Assembly: GCA_035304385.1 (NCBI GenBank)
Contig: DATGQD010000043.1
Span: 31,992 to 95,991 of the forward strand
Reading direction: 5' to 3'
DNA length: 64,000 nt
Origin: ZC4RG29 sp035304385
GTDB lineage: Bacteria; Bacteroidota; Bacteroidia; Cytophagales; Cyclobacteriaceae
The notes below the pieces were generated by a model. It was not told where the DNA came from. It saw only the letters and a list, made by a program, of their open reading frames with translations, and made no database searches. Made by a program: the position numbers and the translations under genes. This document shows, piece after piece, positions 25,456 to 33,509 of this stretch (position 1 is its first letter; every line of letters starts with the position of its first letter).

Positions 25456-26334
25456 TCAAAGGCTTTTCCAGAAATACAGCGTGGCATACGCTTCCCAGCC
25501 GCGGTAGCGCTGAAAGATACGCTGCACCTCGGCAGACGTGGGCTTGCGGTCGAGTTTTAACAGCCGCCGCAGCGCAGTATTCAGACCAGCATCTCCCAAC
25601 GGAAAAGCTTCGGGATACCGGAAGGTTCGCATGAGAACATAGTTGGCAGTCCAGCTTCCGATGCCCTTGATGCTCAGTAGCGTTTCCATTCTTTCCCCCG
25701 GCTCCATGGCCTGGAGTTTTTCCCTGGATATTTCCCCCGATGCGAATGCACGGGCGAGGCCGATGATGTACCGGCTTTTCTGCCGGGAAAACTGTAGCGT
25801 GAGAAGATCCTCCGGATGGAGTTGCGCGATTACCCCAGGTTCGGGAAACAAATAGTAGGTAGCTCCTCTTATTGTGAGCCGCTCTCCGAAGTGCTCAACA
25901 AATCGTTGCTTCAGTGTGTGGGCAAAACCCAGATTGATCTGCTGACCGATCACTGCCCAGACGAGCGATTCAAAAAGATCGGGTAGTCCGACAATCCGGT
26001 ATCCGTAATACTGTGCCGCCAAGGGTTTGAGCAGTTTGTCCTTCGACGCCATCTCGAAGAAAGGCCGAAGGTCGGTGTCGAGGTCGAACCACTCCCTGAC
26101 GTACTTCTCAACAGCGCTCACCAGTGCCGTTTTCCGGGGCGTGATCATGTCGACACGAATACCCTCGCCAGTCAGGTAGCGCACCGAAAAGAGCACACTG
26201 TGACCGCTGGCCCTGATCACCTTGATAAGGGTGTCGCCTTCGAAGACGTGGAGGAGCTCCTTAGGGGAGCGGCGCAGATAGCTAACGCAATGGCTAAAGT
26301 TGAATGCTTCGGGTACCGGTATGATGAAATCCAC
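25456..26334 (-). CDS. AlkA-like DNA-3-methyladenine glycosylase
   Basis: 292 residues. An N-terminal AlkA-type domain (residues 1-110) precedes the HhH-GPD domain: GQQINLGFAHTL, the helix-hairpin-helix LLSIKGIGSWTANYV (219-233) and the catalytic Asp248 in FPLGDAGL. It lacks the four-Cys Fe-S cluster of EndoIII/MutY, as expected for AlkA. The role is base-excision repair of alkylated purines in the cytoplasm. Convergent with the DUF4407 gene, 14 nt apart. Confidence 0.9.
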   Translation of the reverse strand: MDFIIPVPEAFNFSHCVSYLRRSPKELLHVFEGDTLIKVIRASGHSVLFSVRYLTGEGIRVDMITPRKTALVSAVEKYVREWFDLDTDLRPFFEMASKDKLLKPLAAQYYGYRIVGLPDLFESLVWAVIGQQINLGFAHTLKQRFVEHFGERLTIRGATYYLFPEPGVIAQLHPEDLLTLQFSRQKSRYIIGLARAFASGEISREKLQAMEPGERMETLLSIKGIGSWTANYVLMRTFRYPEAFPLGDAGLNTALRRLLKLDRKPTSAEVQRIFQRYRGWEAYATLYFWKSL

Positions 26335-26413
26335 TGATCAACGGTCTGTCAGGACGCACGGCCGCCCGCCCTATTCCGATACTCGGACATGAAGCAGTAC
26401 ACGATCGTGCATC

Positions 26414-27331
26414 TTACGCGTATTTCCATTTTTTCATCACGTCGAGATTTTCTTTCATACAGTCGAGTGGCGACTTGCCCTGGTAAGCCTCTTGTTCGAC
26501 AATGAAATGAATGGTCCCGCCCTTCTTGCGTCCCGCGTCCATGATTTCCTTTACCGGAATGACGCCTGTACCCAGGATGGTGCTATCGTAGGGATTGTGT
26601 TCGTCTTCCTCGCCCTTTACCATGTCCTTAACGTGCATCGAAGGGAAGCGCCCCGGATATTTGTTGATGATCTCAATCGCTTTGGCGCCGGCGTTGAACA
26701 TATTGCCTACATCCAATTGCTGCATCACCAGTTTAGGATCGGTGTGTTTCAGGATCAGATCGTACAACGTCTCGTCCCCAAATTTCTCAGCAAACTCGAA
26801 ATGATGGTTGTGATACCCGAATTGCATACCCGATTTATTGCACAGCTCACCGCTCTTGTTGTATATGTCCATGAATTGTTTCAGATCATCGAGGCTTCTT
26901 CTAATCCTCTGGTCCATTGAAGGGCTGATTACGTACCTCTGGCCCATGACCGCAGCGTCTTCTACCGTGTATTTCCAGGCATCGGTGAAATCCTTTTTGG
27001 CGTCGTCCCAATGATCCCACCGCATTACCGTGTGCCCGCTGGGCATGGTCATGCCCAGGTCATCCAGGATTTTCCTGAACTCCTTCGCAGTCCATCCGTA
27101 AAACTTGCGGTCGACATAGTTGGCATGCTCCACGTGGCGGTAGCCCATCGCCGCCAGCTGCTTTAGCGTTCCCAGCGGGTCGGCTTTCATTTCAGCGCGA
27201 ACGGAGTACAATTGGATTCCCGTTAGCTCGTTCTTCGACTTCATCGCGAAAAGGGACGACGGCCCGGTGAGCACGGTGGCACCTGCAAGAGCGACTGCAC
27301 TCTTCAAAAAGGTTCTTCTGGTAGATTGCAT
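26414..27331 (-). CDS. exported sugar phosphate isomerase/epimerase-like TIM-barrel protein
   Basis: 305 residues from ATG 27329-27331. It starts with a twin-arginine-like signal (STRRTFLKS, residues 3-11, then AVALAGATVL). The rest is a xylose-isomerase-like TIM barrel: GIQLYSVRAEMKADPL, FGYHNHHFEF with metal His residues, MQQLDVGNMFNAG, MHVKDMV and a final VEQEAYQGK. Such exported proteins are common beside Gfo/Idh dehydrogenases in Bacteroidota and may act on sugars released outside. The zinc dehydrogenase gene is 124 nt upstream on the same strand. Confidence 0.85.
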   Translation of the reverse strand: MQSTRRTFLKSAVALAGATVLTGPSSLFAMKSKNELTGIQLYSVRAEMKADPLGTLKQLAAMGYRHVEHANYVDRKFYGWTAKEFRKILDDLGMTMPSGHTVMRWDHWDDAKKDFTDAWKYTVEDAAVMGQRYVISPSMDQRIRRSLDDLKQFMDIYNKSGELCNKSGMQFGYHNHHFEFAEKFGDETLYDLILKHTDPKLVMQQLDVGNMFNAGAKAIEIINKYPGRFPSMHVKDMVKGEEDEHNPYDSTILGTGVIPVKEIMDAGRKKGGTIHFIVEQEAYQGKSPLDCMKENLDVMKKWKYA

Positions 27332-27455
27332 AGGATTCTCGGTGTGTTGTCCTCTAAAATAGGAATTAATCTCCTGCAAAGGGGGACGAAAATCATCTTA
27401 CGGCCAGAATTGGTTTAATTTGGCGCGTAGAAAATTGACGCTTCCAGTCGCACCT

Positions 27456-28490
27456 CTACACGGGTCTGAGCACACTCTTCACCACTTCACCCCGGTGCAT
27501 TTTCTCAAACGCCTCCTGCCAATCCGTAACCGGCCAGACGCCACCGACGATGGGCCTGACGTCGAGCTGCCCACTCGCAAGGAGCGCGATGACGCGTTCC
27601 CATATGGGCCAGTTATGACTAAAGCTTCCCTTGACGGTGATGTTCTTTTGCACGATCGGGTCGAGACAAAATCCAAGCGGCTGCGGACCCCATCCGACTT
27701 TCGTAATTTGCCCGTTGGGGCGTACGAGCGCCATGGCGGTGTTCATGGCGGCACTGACCCCGGTCGCGTCGACTACAACGTCTACGCCGAGCCCATCCAC
27801 TTCCATGGCCCACTCCGTTGCGTCACCGATCAGTGTCGTCAGCCCATATTGCCGGGCCACATCCAGCCGGCGGCGATCGCCTTCAAGGCCCGCAACGGCC
27901 ACCTGCGCGCCGCATAGCTGCGCCACGGCCGCACAAAGGATACCGATGGTGCCTGGCCCGAGCACGATCACACGGTCGCCGGGCCGAATCCGCGTATTCT
28001 CCACCACCGCGTTGTAGGCCACGCAGCAAGGCTCAGTGAGACACGCCACTTCAAACGCAAGCTTGTCAGGGATGTGGTGCAGACAGCGGACAGGCACGCG
28101 TACAAACCGGGTCATAGCGCCATCGACGCCATATCCAAATCCCTTTCTTGTCGGATCAAGGTTATACAGCCCGCGGCGCGTCATGGGGTTGTCCGGATCG
28201 ATCACAGCTGCCGTTTCACTCACCACGCGGTCGCCCTCCTTCCAACCTTTTACCCCCGAACCCGTTGCCACAATCACGCCGCCAAACTCATGGCCGAGTA
28301 CCACAGGATAATTGACCTGCCAGCTGTGGTCGCCAGTCCACTGATGAAGATCACTACCGCACACCCCTACATTCGCTACTTCGAGGAGCACTTCACCCTC
28401 GCCGATGGCGGGCACATCCATTTCCCGAACTTCTACTGAACCCTTCGTTGCGGCGTAGTTAACCACCGCTGTCATCTTTGTACTCGTCAT
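27456..28490 (-). CDS. zinc-type medium-chain dehydrogenase (sorbitol/threonine DH-like)
   Basis: 344 residues. Catalytic zinc site in GVCGSDLHQW and the HEFGG motif; coenzyme motif VIVLGPGTIGILCAAVAQ. The four-cysteine structural zinc lobe is missing: the region after EGDRVVSE has no CxxC cluster, as in some sorbitol dehydrogenases and quinone-reductase-like members. Oxidises a polyol or alcohol with NAD(P)+. Its promoter side is the octanucleotide repeat array (28521-28624), which separates it from the aldehyde dehydrogenase gene of the same strand. Confidence 0.88.
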   Translation of the reverse strand: MTSTKMTAVVNYAATKGSVEVREMDVPAIGEGEVLLEVANVGVCGSDLHQWTGDHSWQVNYPVVLGHEFGGVIVATGSGVKGWKEGDRVVSETAAVIDPDNPMTRRGLYNLDPTRKGFGYGVDGAMTRFVRVPVRCLHHIPDKLAFEVACLTEPCCVAYNAVVENTRIRPGDRVIVLGPGTIGILCAAVAQLCGAQVAVAGLEGDRRRLDVARQYGLTTLIGDATEWAMEVDGLGVDVVVDATGVSAAMNTAMALVRPNGQITKVGWGPQPLGFCLDPIVQKNITVKGSFSHNWPIWERVIALLASGQLDVRPIVGGVWPVTDWQEAFEKMHRGEVVKSVLRPV

Positions 28491-28520
28491 GCTGAAAAGA
28501 TATTTATCCCGTTACTCCTT

Positions 28521-28624
28521 CACCCATTCACCCATTCATTCACTCACTCACCCATTCACCCATTCACTCATTCACTCATTCACTCATTCACTCATTGTCT
28601 CACTCACTCATTCACTCATTGTCT
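28521..28624. repeat. octanucleotide tandem repeat array, CATTCACT type
   Basis: About thirteen imperfect 8-nt units. Perfect CATTCACT occurs four times in a row at 28561-28592 and again at 28537 and 28609; variants are CATTCACC, CACTCACT, CATTCATT and CATTGTCT, the last twice with the same neighbours, so a short higher-order repeat. On the minus strand the unit AGTGAATG contains TGA and the period of 8 puts a stop in each frame. The aldehyde dehydrogenase gene ends inside it. A second array is at the right edge. Confidence 0.92.
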
Positions 28625-29998
28625 CAAATGGTACGCTTTCGGCTTGGTAAACGCGCGAAGGCCGGCGTGCGACAACGTCGAACCGATGCCTGAATTGCGG
28701 CGACCGCTCCAGGGCACCGCCGCACTGACGCGATCGCAGCAATTCCAATATCCTGTGCCCACGTCAATCGCATTAAGTATGCGGTAGGCGCGTCCCTCGT
28801 CGCTGGAATACACCGCCGCGGTAAGCCCGTAGTCGGTGTCCTTCATCAGCCGTAATGCTTCGCCGTCATCCTTTACGCTCATAATTCCGATAATCGGCCC
28901 GAACGACTCTTCACGCATCACCCGCATGTCGTGGGTCACGTTAAGCAACACCGTCGGTTCAAAGTAATATCCCTTCTCTTCTATGCGCTTTCCTCCATAT
29001 GCCAATTCGGCGCCTTTGTCGATGGCGTCCTTGATCTGGTCTTCCAACACACCGCGTTGCACATCCCGCGCAAGCGGACCGATGTAAACGCCGGGCTCTG
29101 TTGGTGCTCCGACCTTCCACGACTTTACCTTGTCCAGAAACGCCACTACATAAGCATCGAATATTTTTTCATGCACATAGATGCGCTCCACAGCACAGCA
29201 ACTCTGGCCGTTGTTATAAAACGCGCCTTCAGCGGTGGATGATGCCACCGACTTGATGTCGGCTACGTCGTCGCATACGTATAGTGGATCCTTCCCACCG
29301 AGTTCACACTGGCAGGGGACCATCCGCGATGCGACCCGTTCATAGATATATTTTCCTGTTTGATACGAACCGGTAAAGAAGTAGCCGTCAAATGCCAGAT
29401 CCAACAAGACCTCTCCGGTTGCCTTCCCTCCGATGGCCACATGAAACGCATCCTCTGGTACGCCAGCCTCCTTCAGCAGCTGCTCTATCGCCATGCCGGT
29501 CATCGTAGCGTATTCGGATGGCTTGTACATGACCGCGTTGCCCGCGATCAGCGCAGGCACGAAGACGTTGACGCCCACCAGGAAAGGATAATTCCACGCC
29601 GAAATATTGCACACTACGCCGAGGGGTTCATAAACAATCTTTTCGATCATTCGCGCGCCTTCCGTCATGATTTCATCGGAGAGAAATTCTTCGGCGTTTT
29701 GTATCATCCACACAATGCGGGTACGGGCGCCCGCGATTTCATCCAGCGCCTGATCCAGCGGTTTTCCCATCTCCGCCGTCAGATTAGCGGCGAGTGCATC
29801 ACGATTGGCCTCGAGAAGCACGGAAAAGCGTGCCAGGATATCCATTCGCGCGGGCAGTGGGGTACTCGCCCATTCGGGTTGTCCGGCCTTAAGACGGTCA
29901 AATTTCCTGCGCGCACTTTCAGCGTTGTCTTCCGCGACATCGCGAATCACTTCATCGGTGGCAGGATTTACTATGAGCATACTACACAATTCATTCAA
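28616..29998 (-). CDS. NAD-dependent aldehyde dehydrogenase
   Basis: 460 residues. The ALDH motifs are complete: SAWNYPF (oxyanion Asn136), FTGSYQTGKYI, Glu232 in ELGGKDP and the catalytic Cys267 in NNGQSCC. It is slightly short at the N-terminus relative to the 480-500 residues usual for the family, like succinate-semialdehyde and aminobutyraldehyde types. Its first codon overlaps the stop of the Fe-alcohol dehydrogenase (4 nt), so the two are translationally coupled. The last two codons and the stop come from the tandem repeat. With the Fe-ADH and the gamma-glutamyl ligase it would finish oxidation of an alcohol to an acid. Confidence 0.92.
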   Translation of the reverse strand: MNELCSMLIVNPATDEVIRDVAEDNAESARRKFDRLKAGQPEWASTPLPARMDILARFSVLLEANRDALAANLTAEMGKPLDQALDEIAGARTRIVWMIQNAEEFLSDEIMTEGARMIEKIVYEPLGVVCNISAWNYPFLVGVNVFVPALIAGNAVMYKPSEYATMTGMAIEQLLKEAGVPEDAFHVAIGGKATGEVLLDLAFDGYFFTGSYQTGKYIYERVASRMVPCQCELGGKDPLYVCDDVADIKSVASSTAEGAFYNNGQSCCAVERIYVHEKIFDAYVVAFLDKVKSWKVGAPTEPGVYIGPLARDVQRGVLEDQIKDAIDKGAELAYGGKRIEEKGYYFEPTVLLNVTHDMRVMREESFGPIIGIMSVKDDGEALRLMKDTDYGLTAAVYSSDEGRAYRILNAIDVGTGYWNCCDRVSAAVPWSGRRNSGIGSTLSHAGLRAFTKPKAYHLRQ

Positions 29999-31143
29999 AA
30001 AGCTTTCTCGTAAAGCGCCCGGAAATCCTCCCGGGTTACAGGCCGCGGATTATTCGGATGCGCGAAGTCGGCGATGGCCAGATCTGCGAGCATTTCCAGA
30101 TGCTCCTCCTTAACCCCGATGTCGCGCAGCCTTCGCGGAACACCTATTGCTTCATTTAATTCGACAAGATACCGAATAACTGCATCACCGCTTTCTTCCC
30201 CGAGGTGTAATGCATGGGCTATTCGACGAAACTTCGGCTCCAATCCCTCCGTGTTGAATTCCATCCCGTGAGGAAGGTTGACGGCGTTGGCCAGACCGTG
30301 GTGGACATCCAGCAGCGTCGACAGCGGGTGCGCCAGCGAGTGTACAACGCCGAGTCCCTTCTGAAATGCGATGCCGCCCATAATCGATCCCATCATCATC
30401 AAGCTTCTCGATTCCAGGTCGGGACGGTTCACTGCCCGCTCAAGGGCTTCGCTGATTAGCGAAATTCCTTCCAATGCGATACCCTCGCATACTGGATGGT
30501 GCATCCGCGCCAGGAAAGCTTCCAGGTTGTGTGTGAGCGCGTCCATGCCGGTAGCGGCGGTAGCCGACGCGGGAAGATCGAGTGTAAGGGCAGGGTCGGC
30601 GAACACCATCCGGGCAATAAGCCGGGGCGAAAAGAGGATCCGCTTTTGGTGCGTGGTGTCATCGGAGATCACGGCACTGCGTCCTACTTCGCTGCCCGTC
30701 CCGGAAGTGGTCGGAATCGTTATGAGGTGGGGAATCTCTCCTGTTATGTAGACTTCTCCTCCCGCCAGGTCGTCATACTTGAAAAGCTCGTCACGATGGT
30801 TGACGCGAAGGGCGACCGCACGTGCAACATCAAGCGCTGCGCCTCCGCCAATGCCAACGATACCGTCGCGCGCCGTAGCGTCATAGAGGATCGTGGCAGC
30901 ATACACATCGGAGCGGACCGGATTTTTATGGATGGCCGAAAAGACTTCGATGGAGATACCTTTTCGCGCCAGGTCGCCCGTAAGGGATTTAAAACATTCC
31001 AACCCGGCCACGACAGTGTCGGTCACGATCAGCGGTTTCAGAACACCCGACCGCTTAAGATAGGCGCCAAGTTCGCCCGCCACGCCTGCCCCAAACCGAA
31101 TGGTTGTGGGAAAGTTAAACTGCAGAATCGGTTCGCCGATCAT
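29995..31143 (-). CDS. iron-containing alcohol dehydrogenase
   Basis: 382 residues, Fe-ADH family. Nucleotide-binding GIGGGAALDVAR and PTTSGTGSEVG; metal ligands Asp201 and His205 in GMDALTHN, His268 in HSLAH and His282 in HHGLANAV. Likely oxidises an alcohol, or a gamma-glutamyl amino alcohol given its neighbours, to the aldehyde handled by the next gene. Gap to the upstream ligase gene is 39 nt; overlap with the aldehyde dehydrogenase is 4 nt. Confidence 0.92.
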   Translation of the reverse strand: MIGEPILQFNFPTTIRFGAGVAGELGAYLKRSGVLKPLIVTDTVVAGLECFKSLTGDLARKGISIEVFSAIHKNPVRSDVYAATILYDATARDGIVGIGGGAALDVARAVALRVNHRDELFKYDDLAGGEVYITGEIPHLITIPTTSGTGSEVGRSAVISDDTTHQKRILFSPRLIARMVFADPALTLDLPASATAATGMDALTHNLEAFLARMHHPVCEGIALEGISLISEALERAVNRPDLESRSLMMMGSIMGGIAFQKGLGVVHSLAHPLSTLLDVHHGLANAVNLPHGMEFNTEGLEPKFRRIAHALHLGEESGDAVIRYLVELNEAIGVPRRLRDIGVKEEHLEMLADLAIADFAHPNNPRPVTREDFRALYEKAF

Positions 31144-31182
31144 GGTTCGCTATGGTAAAACCGAATTCCTCTTCCGGAATCC

Positions 31183-32556
31183 TCAGATGATCTCGAAGTA
31201 CCTGCGGTACTCCCAGTCAGTGACGGCTTTCAAATGTTGCCTCCACTCCCACTCGCGGGTACCGGTGAAGTGGGCTACAAACTTTTCGCCCAGAATGTCG
31301 TTGGCGAGACGGGAATTCTTCATGCGGTCCGTCGCTTCCTTCAGGGTTGACGGCAGCCCGGGCTGATCAGTGGCGCGATACGCATTACCCGTCGTTTCCG
31401 GGTGCTTGAGTTTCATGCCCTTGCGAATTCCATAAAGACCGGACGCCAGCGCCGCTGCCATGGCGAGATAGGGATTGATGTCTGATCCAGGCACGCGACT
31501 TTCCAGGCGTGTCGACTTGCCACTTCCCGGTATGACCCGTAGCGCCACCGTTCGATTGTCGATCCCCCAGGTCAGCGCAGTAGGCGCCCACGTGCCTTCG
31601 ACCAGCCGTTTATAGCTGTTCACGTTCGGGGCATACATGGGCAAAAGATCAGGAAGGCAATGCAGCTGGCCGGCGAGATACGATTTAAAAGTTTCGCTCA
31701 TGCCGCGTTTATCCTTCCGGTCGTAAAAGAGATTACGTTTGCCGGTGGAATCCCAAAGGCTTTGGTGGATATGACCTCCGCATCCGGGTAGGGATTCGCT
31801 TATCTTCGCCATAAAGGTGGCCAGGATACCATGGCGGTACGCGATTTCCTTTACGGCCGTCTTGAAGAGCAAAGCACAGTCGGCCGCCAACAGCAAGTCG
31901 CGCACTGCGATGGCCGCTTCATACACACCCGGTCCCGTTTCTGTATGCAGACCTTCCAACGGAACATCGAATCGCCTGAGGAGTTCGAACAGGTCGGTCA
32001 TGAACGGATTTTGCAAGCTGCTGCGCAGCACGGAGTAACCGAACATGCCGGGCGTAAGCGGAACCAGGTTGTGATACGACTTGTCTGCCGCCGAACGTGG
32101 GGTTTCGGTAAAGTTGAACCACTCATACTCCAATGAAAACATTGGCTTAAAGCCGTCCGCGGTTGCATCGGCCAATACACTTTTCAGCAGGTTGCGGGGA
32201 CACACGTAGGGTGGTTTACCATTGTCGCCGACCAGTTCCGCCAGGAAAAACGGTACGTCGTTTTCCCAGGGAATCTTGCGGAAGGTAGCCAGGTCGACGC
32301 GCACCGTAGCGTCAGGGTAGCCGGTATGCCAACCGGTGTAGGTGGAATTGTCGTAGGCAACATCGGCGGCATCCCATCCGAACACGACGTCGCAAAACCC
32401 CATGAGGCCGTCATCCCCCGCGACTGAAAGAAACTTCTCGGCCGAGATGTACTTGCCCCGCAAGATGCCATCAATATCGGCGAGGGCAATCTTTACCTTT
32501 CCGGATGGATGGTTCTTTACGTATTCGAGGGTGGATTTTACGGACATGGGATGCAT
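31183..32556 (-). CDS. glutamine-synthetase-family gamma-glutamyl ligase (PuuA/GlnA4-like)
   Basis: 457 residues (start 32556, or 32547 at the second Met). GS fold with the N-terminal beta-grasp (VKIALADIDGILRGKYI), the nucleotide motif GCGGHIHQSLWD and the C-terminal RVIPGSGKSTRLESRVPGSD (glutamate-site arginines). The adenylylation loop of true GlnA is absent and the catalytic region NSYKRLVEGTWAPTALTWG matches the PuuA/IpuC/GlnA4 group that joins glutamate to putrescine, isopropylamine or ethanolamine. It is the first gene of a three-gene operon with an alcohol and an aldehyde dehydrogenase. Confidence 0.87.
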   Translation of the reverse strand: MHPMSVKSTLEYVKNHPSGKVKIALADIDGILRGKYISAEKFLSVAGDDGLMGFCDVVFGWDAADVAYDNSTYTGWHTGYPDATVRVDLATFRKIPWENDVPFFLAELVGDNGKPPYVCPRNLLKSVLADATADGFKPMFSLEYEWFNFTETPRSAADKSYHNLVPLTPGMFGYSVLRSSLQNPFMTDLFELLRRFDVPLEGLHTETGPGVYEAAIAVRDLLLAADCALLFKTAVKEIAYRHGILATFMAKISESLPGCGGHIHQSLWDSTGKRNLFYDRKDKRGMSETFKSYLAGQLHCLPDLLPMYAPNVNSYKRLVEGTWAPTALTWGIDNRTVALRVIPGSGKSTRLESRVPGSDINPYLAMAAALASGLYGIRKGMKLKHPETTGNAYRATDQPGLPSTLKEATDRMKNSRLANDILGEKFVAHFTGTREWEWRQHLKAVTDWEYRRYFEII

Positions 32557-32572
32557 TTACGAGCAAAAAATA

Positions 32573-32580
32573 CAAATTTA
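32573..32580 (-). promoter_or_regulatory. -7 box of the gamma-glutamyl ligase operon
   Basis: TAAATTTG on the minus strand, a perfect TAnnTTTG match, 17 nt before the upstream start codon at 32556. A TTG at 32592-32594 is too close to be the partner, so the -33 box is not clear. Confidence 0.45.
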
Positions 32581-32708
32581 TTCTCAGGCCCCAAGCCCAC
32601 ACATCCACATGGGTTGAGGTTGAAAGGACACGGCGCATGTGTCCTGTGTATTTTGATGGGAGTCAATTCCGAACTAAATTGAACATTACACCAATAACTG
32701 TTCACGAA

Positions 32709-33497
32709 ATGCAAAAGCAGCTTTTTAACCTTTGTATTGTCCTGGCGCTGGCCGGAGCCATCTCATGCGGCCGCTCAGGTTCTGACAACGCCGCCGAATC
32801 CGGAGACGCAACAGAAGCAGCTGACGCGGTTCCTGCCGACAACACCTTATCGGAGGCGGAAGCTGCCGCAGGATGGGAATTGTTGTTCGATGGCGAAACT
32901 CTTGATGGTTGGAAACGATACAATGCTGACGACATCGGCCCGCTATGGGCTGTGGAAGACGGCACGATCGTTTGCAAAGGTGAGGGTCTCGGAGAGGGGA
33001 CCGAAGGTATTGGTGGGTCTTTAATGACTACCCGGCAATTCGGAAACTTTGAACTGTCGGTCGACTGGAAAATATCCCCCGGCGGAAACAGCGGTATTCT
33101 GTATCACGTCGTTGAGGATCCGAAGTATTCCCACGATTATCATACCGGTCCGGAATTCCAGCTTATGGATGACGCAGCCTGGAACGGAGAACTACGTGAA
33201 GAACAAAAGGCAGGCAGCAATTACGACATGCATGCACCCGGGCCCAACACGAAGGTCAATCCGGTAGGCGAGTGGAACACCGCCAGGATTGTCTACAACA
33301 ATGGCCACGTCGAACATTGGCTGAACGGCGAGAAGATCCTGGAGTTCGAAGAAGGCACACCCGACTACGAGGAGCGTTACAAGAACAGCAAGTGGCCTGA
33401 ATTCCCCGACTGGAATAAATTCAAGGAGGGTGCTATCTCCCTTCAGGACCACGGCGCAAACGCCTACTTCAAGAACATCAAGATACGGGAACTGTAA
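32709..33497 (+). CDS. DUF1080 (3-keto-disaccharide hydrolase type) lipoprotein
   Basis: 262 residues from ATG 32709; the open frame extends upstream but crosses the divergent promoter region. Lipobox AGAISC (Cys20) with an acidic Ala/Glu/Asp linker to about residue 55. The DUF1080 concanavalin-like domain follows: GWELLFDGETLDGW, FELSVDWKISPGGNSGI, EFQLMDD, GEWNTARIVYNNGHVEHWLNG and a final GAISLQDHGANAYFKNIKI. The family binds or cleaves sugars outside the cell. It is divergent from the gamma-glutamyl ligase operon; a hairpin GGACAC/GTGTCC lies in the gap. Confidence 0.9.
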   Translation: MQKQLFNLCIVLALAGAISCGRSGSDNAAESGDATEAADAVPADNTLSEAEAAAGWELLFDGETLDGWKRYNADDIGPLWAVEDGTIVCKGEGLGEGTEGIGGSLMTTRQFGNFELSVDWKISPGGNSGILYHVVEDPKYSHDYHTGPEFQLMDDAAWNGELREEQKAGSNYDMHAPGPNTKVNPVGEWNTARIVYNNGHVEHWLNGEKILEFEEGTPDYEERYKNSKWPEFPDWNKFKEGAISLQDHGANAYFKNIKIREL

Positions 33498-33509
33498 ACG
33501 GTACAGCAC

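Noticed and set aside
28521..28624. CRISPR-like repeat array
   Set aside because: Units are 8 nt without spacers, no cas genes; a simple tandem repeat.
31183..32556. Glutamine synthetase (GlnA) for ammonium assimilation
   Set aside because: The catalytic-region pattern and the dehydrogenase neighbours fit the PuuA/GlnA4 ligases better.
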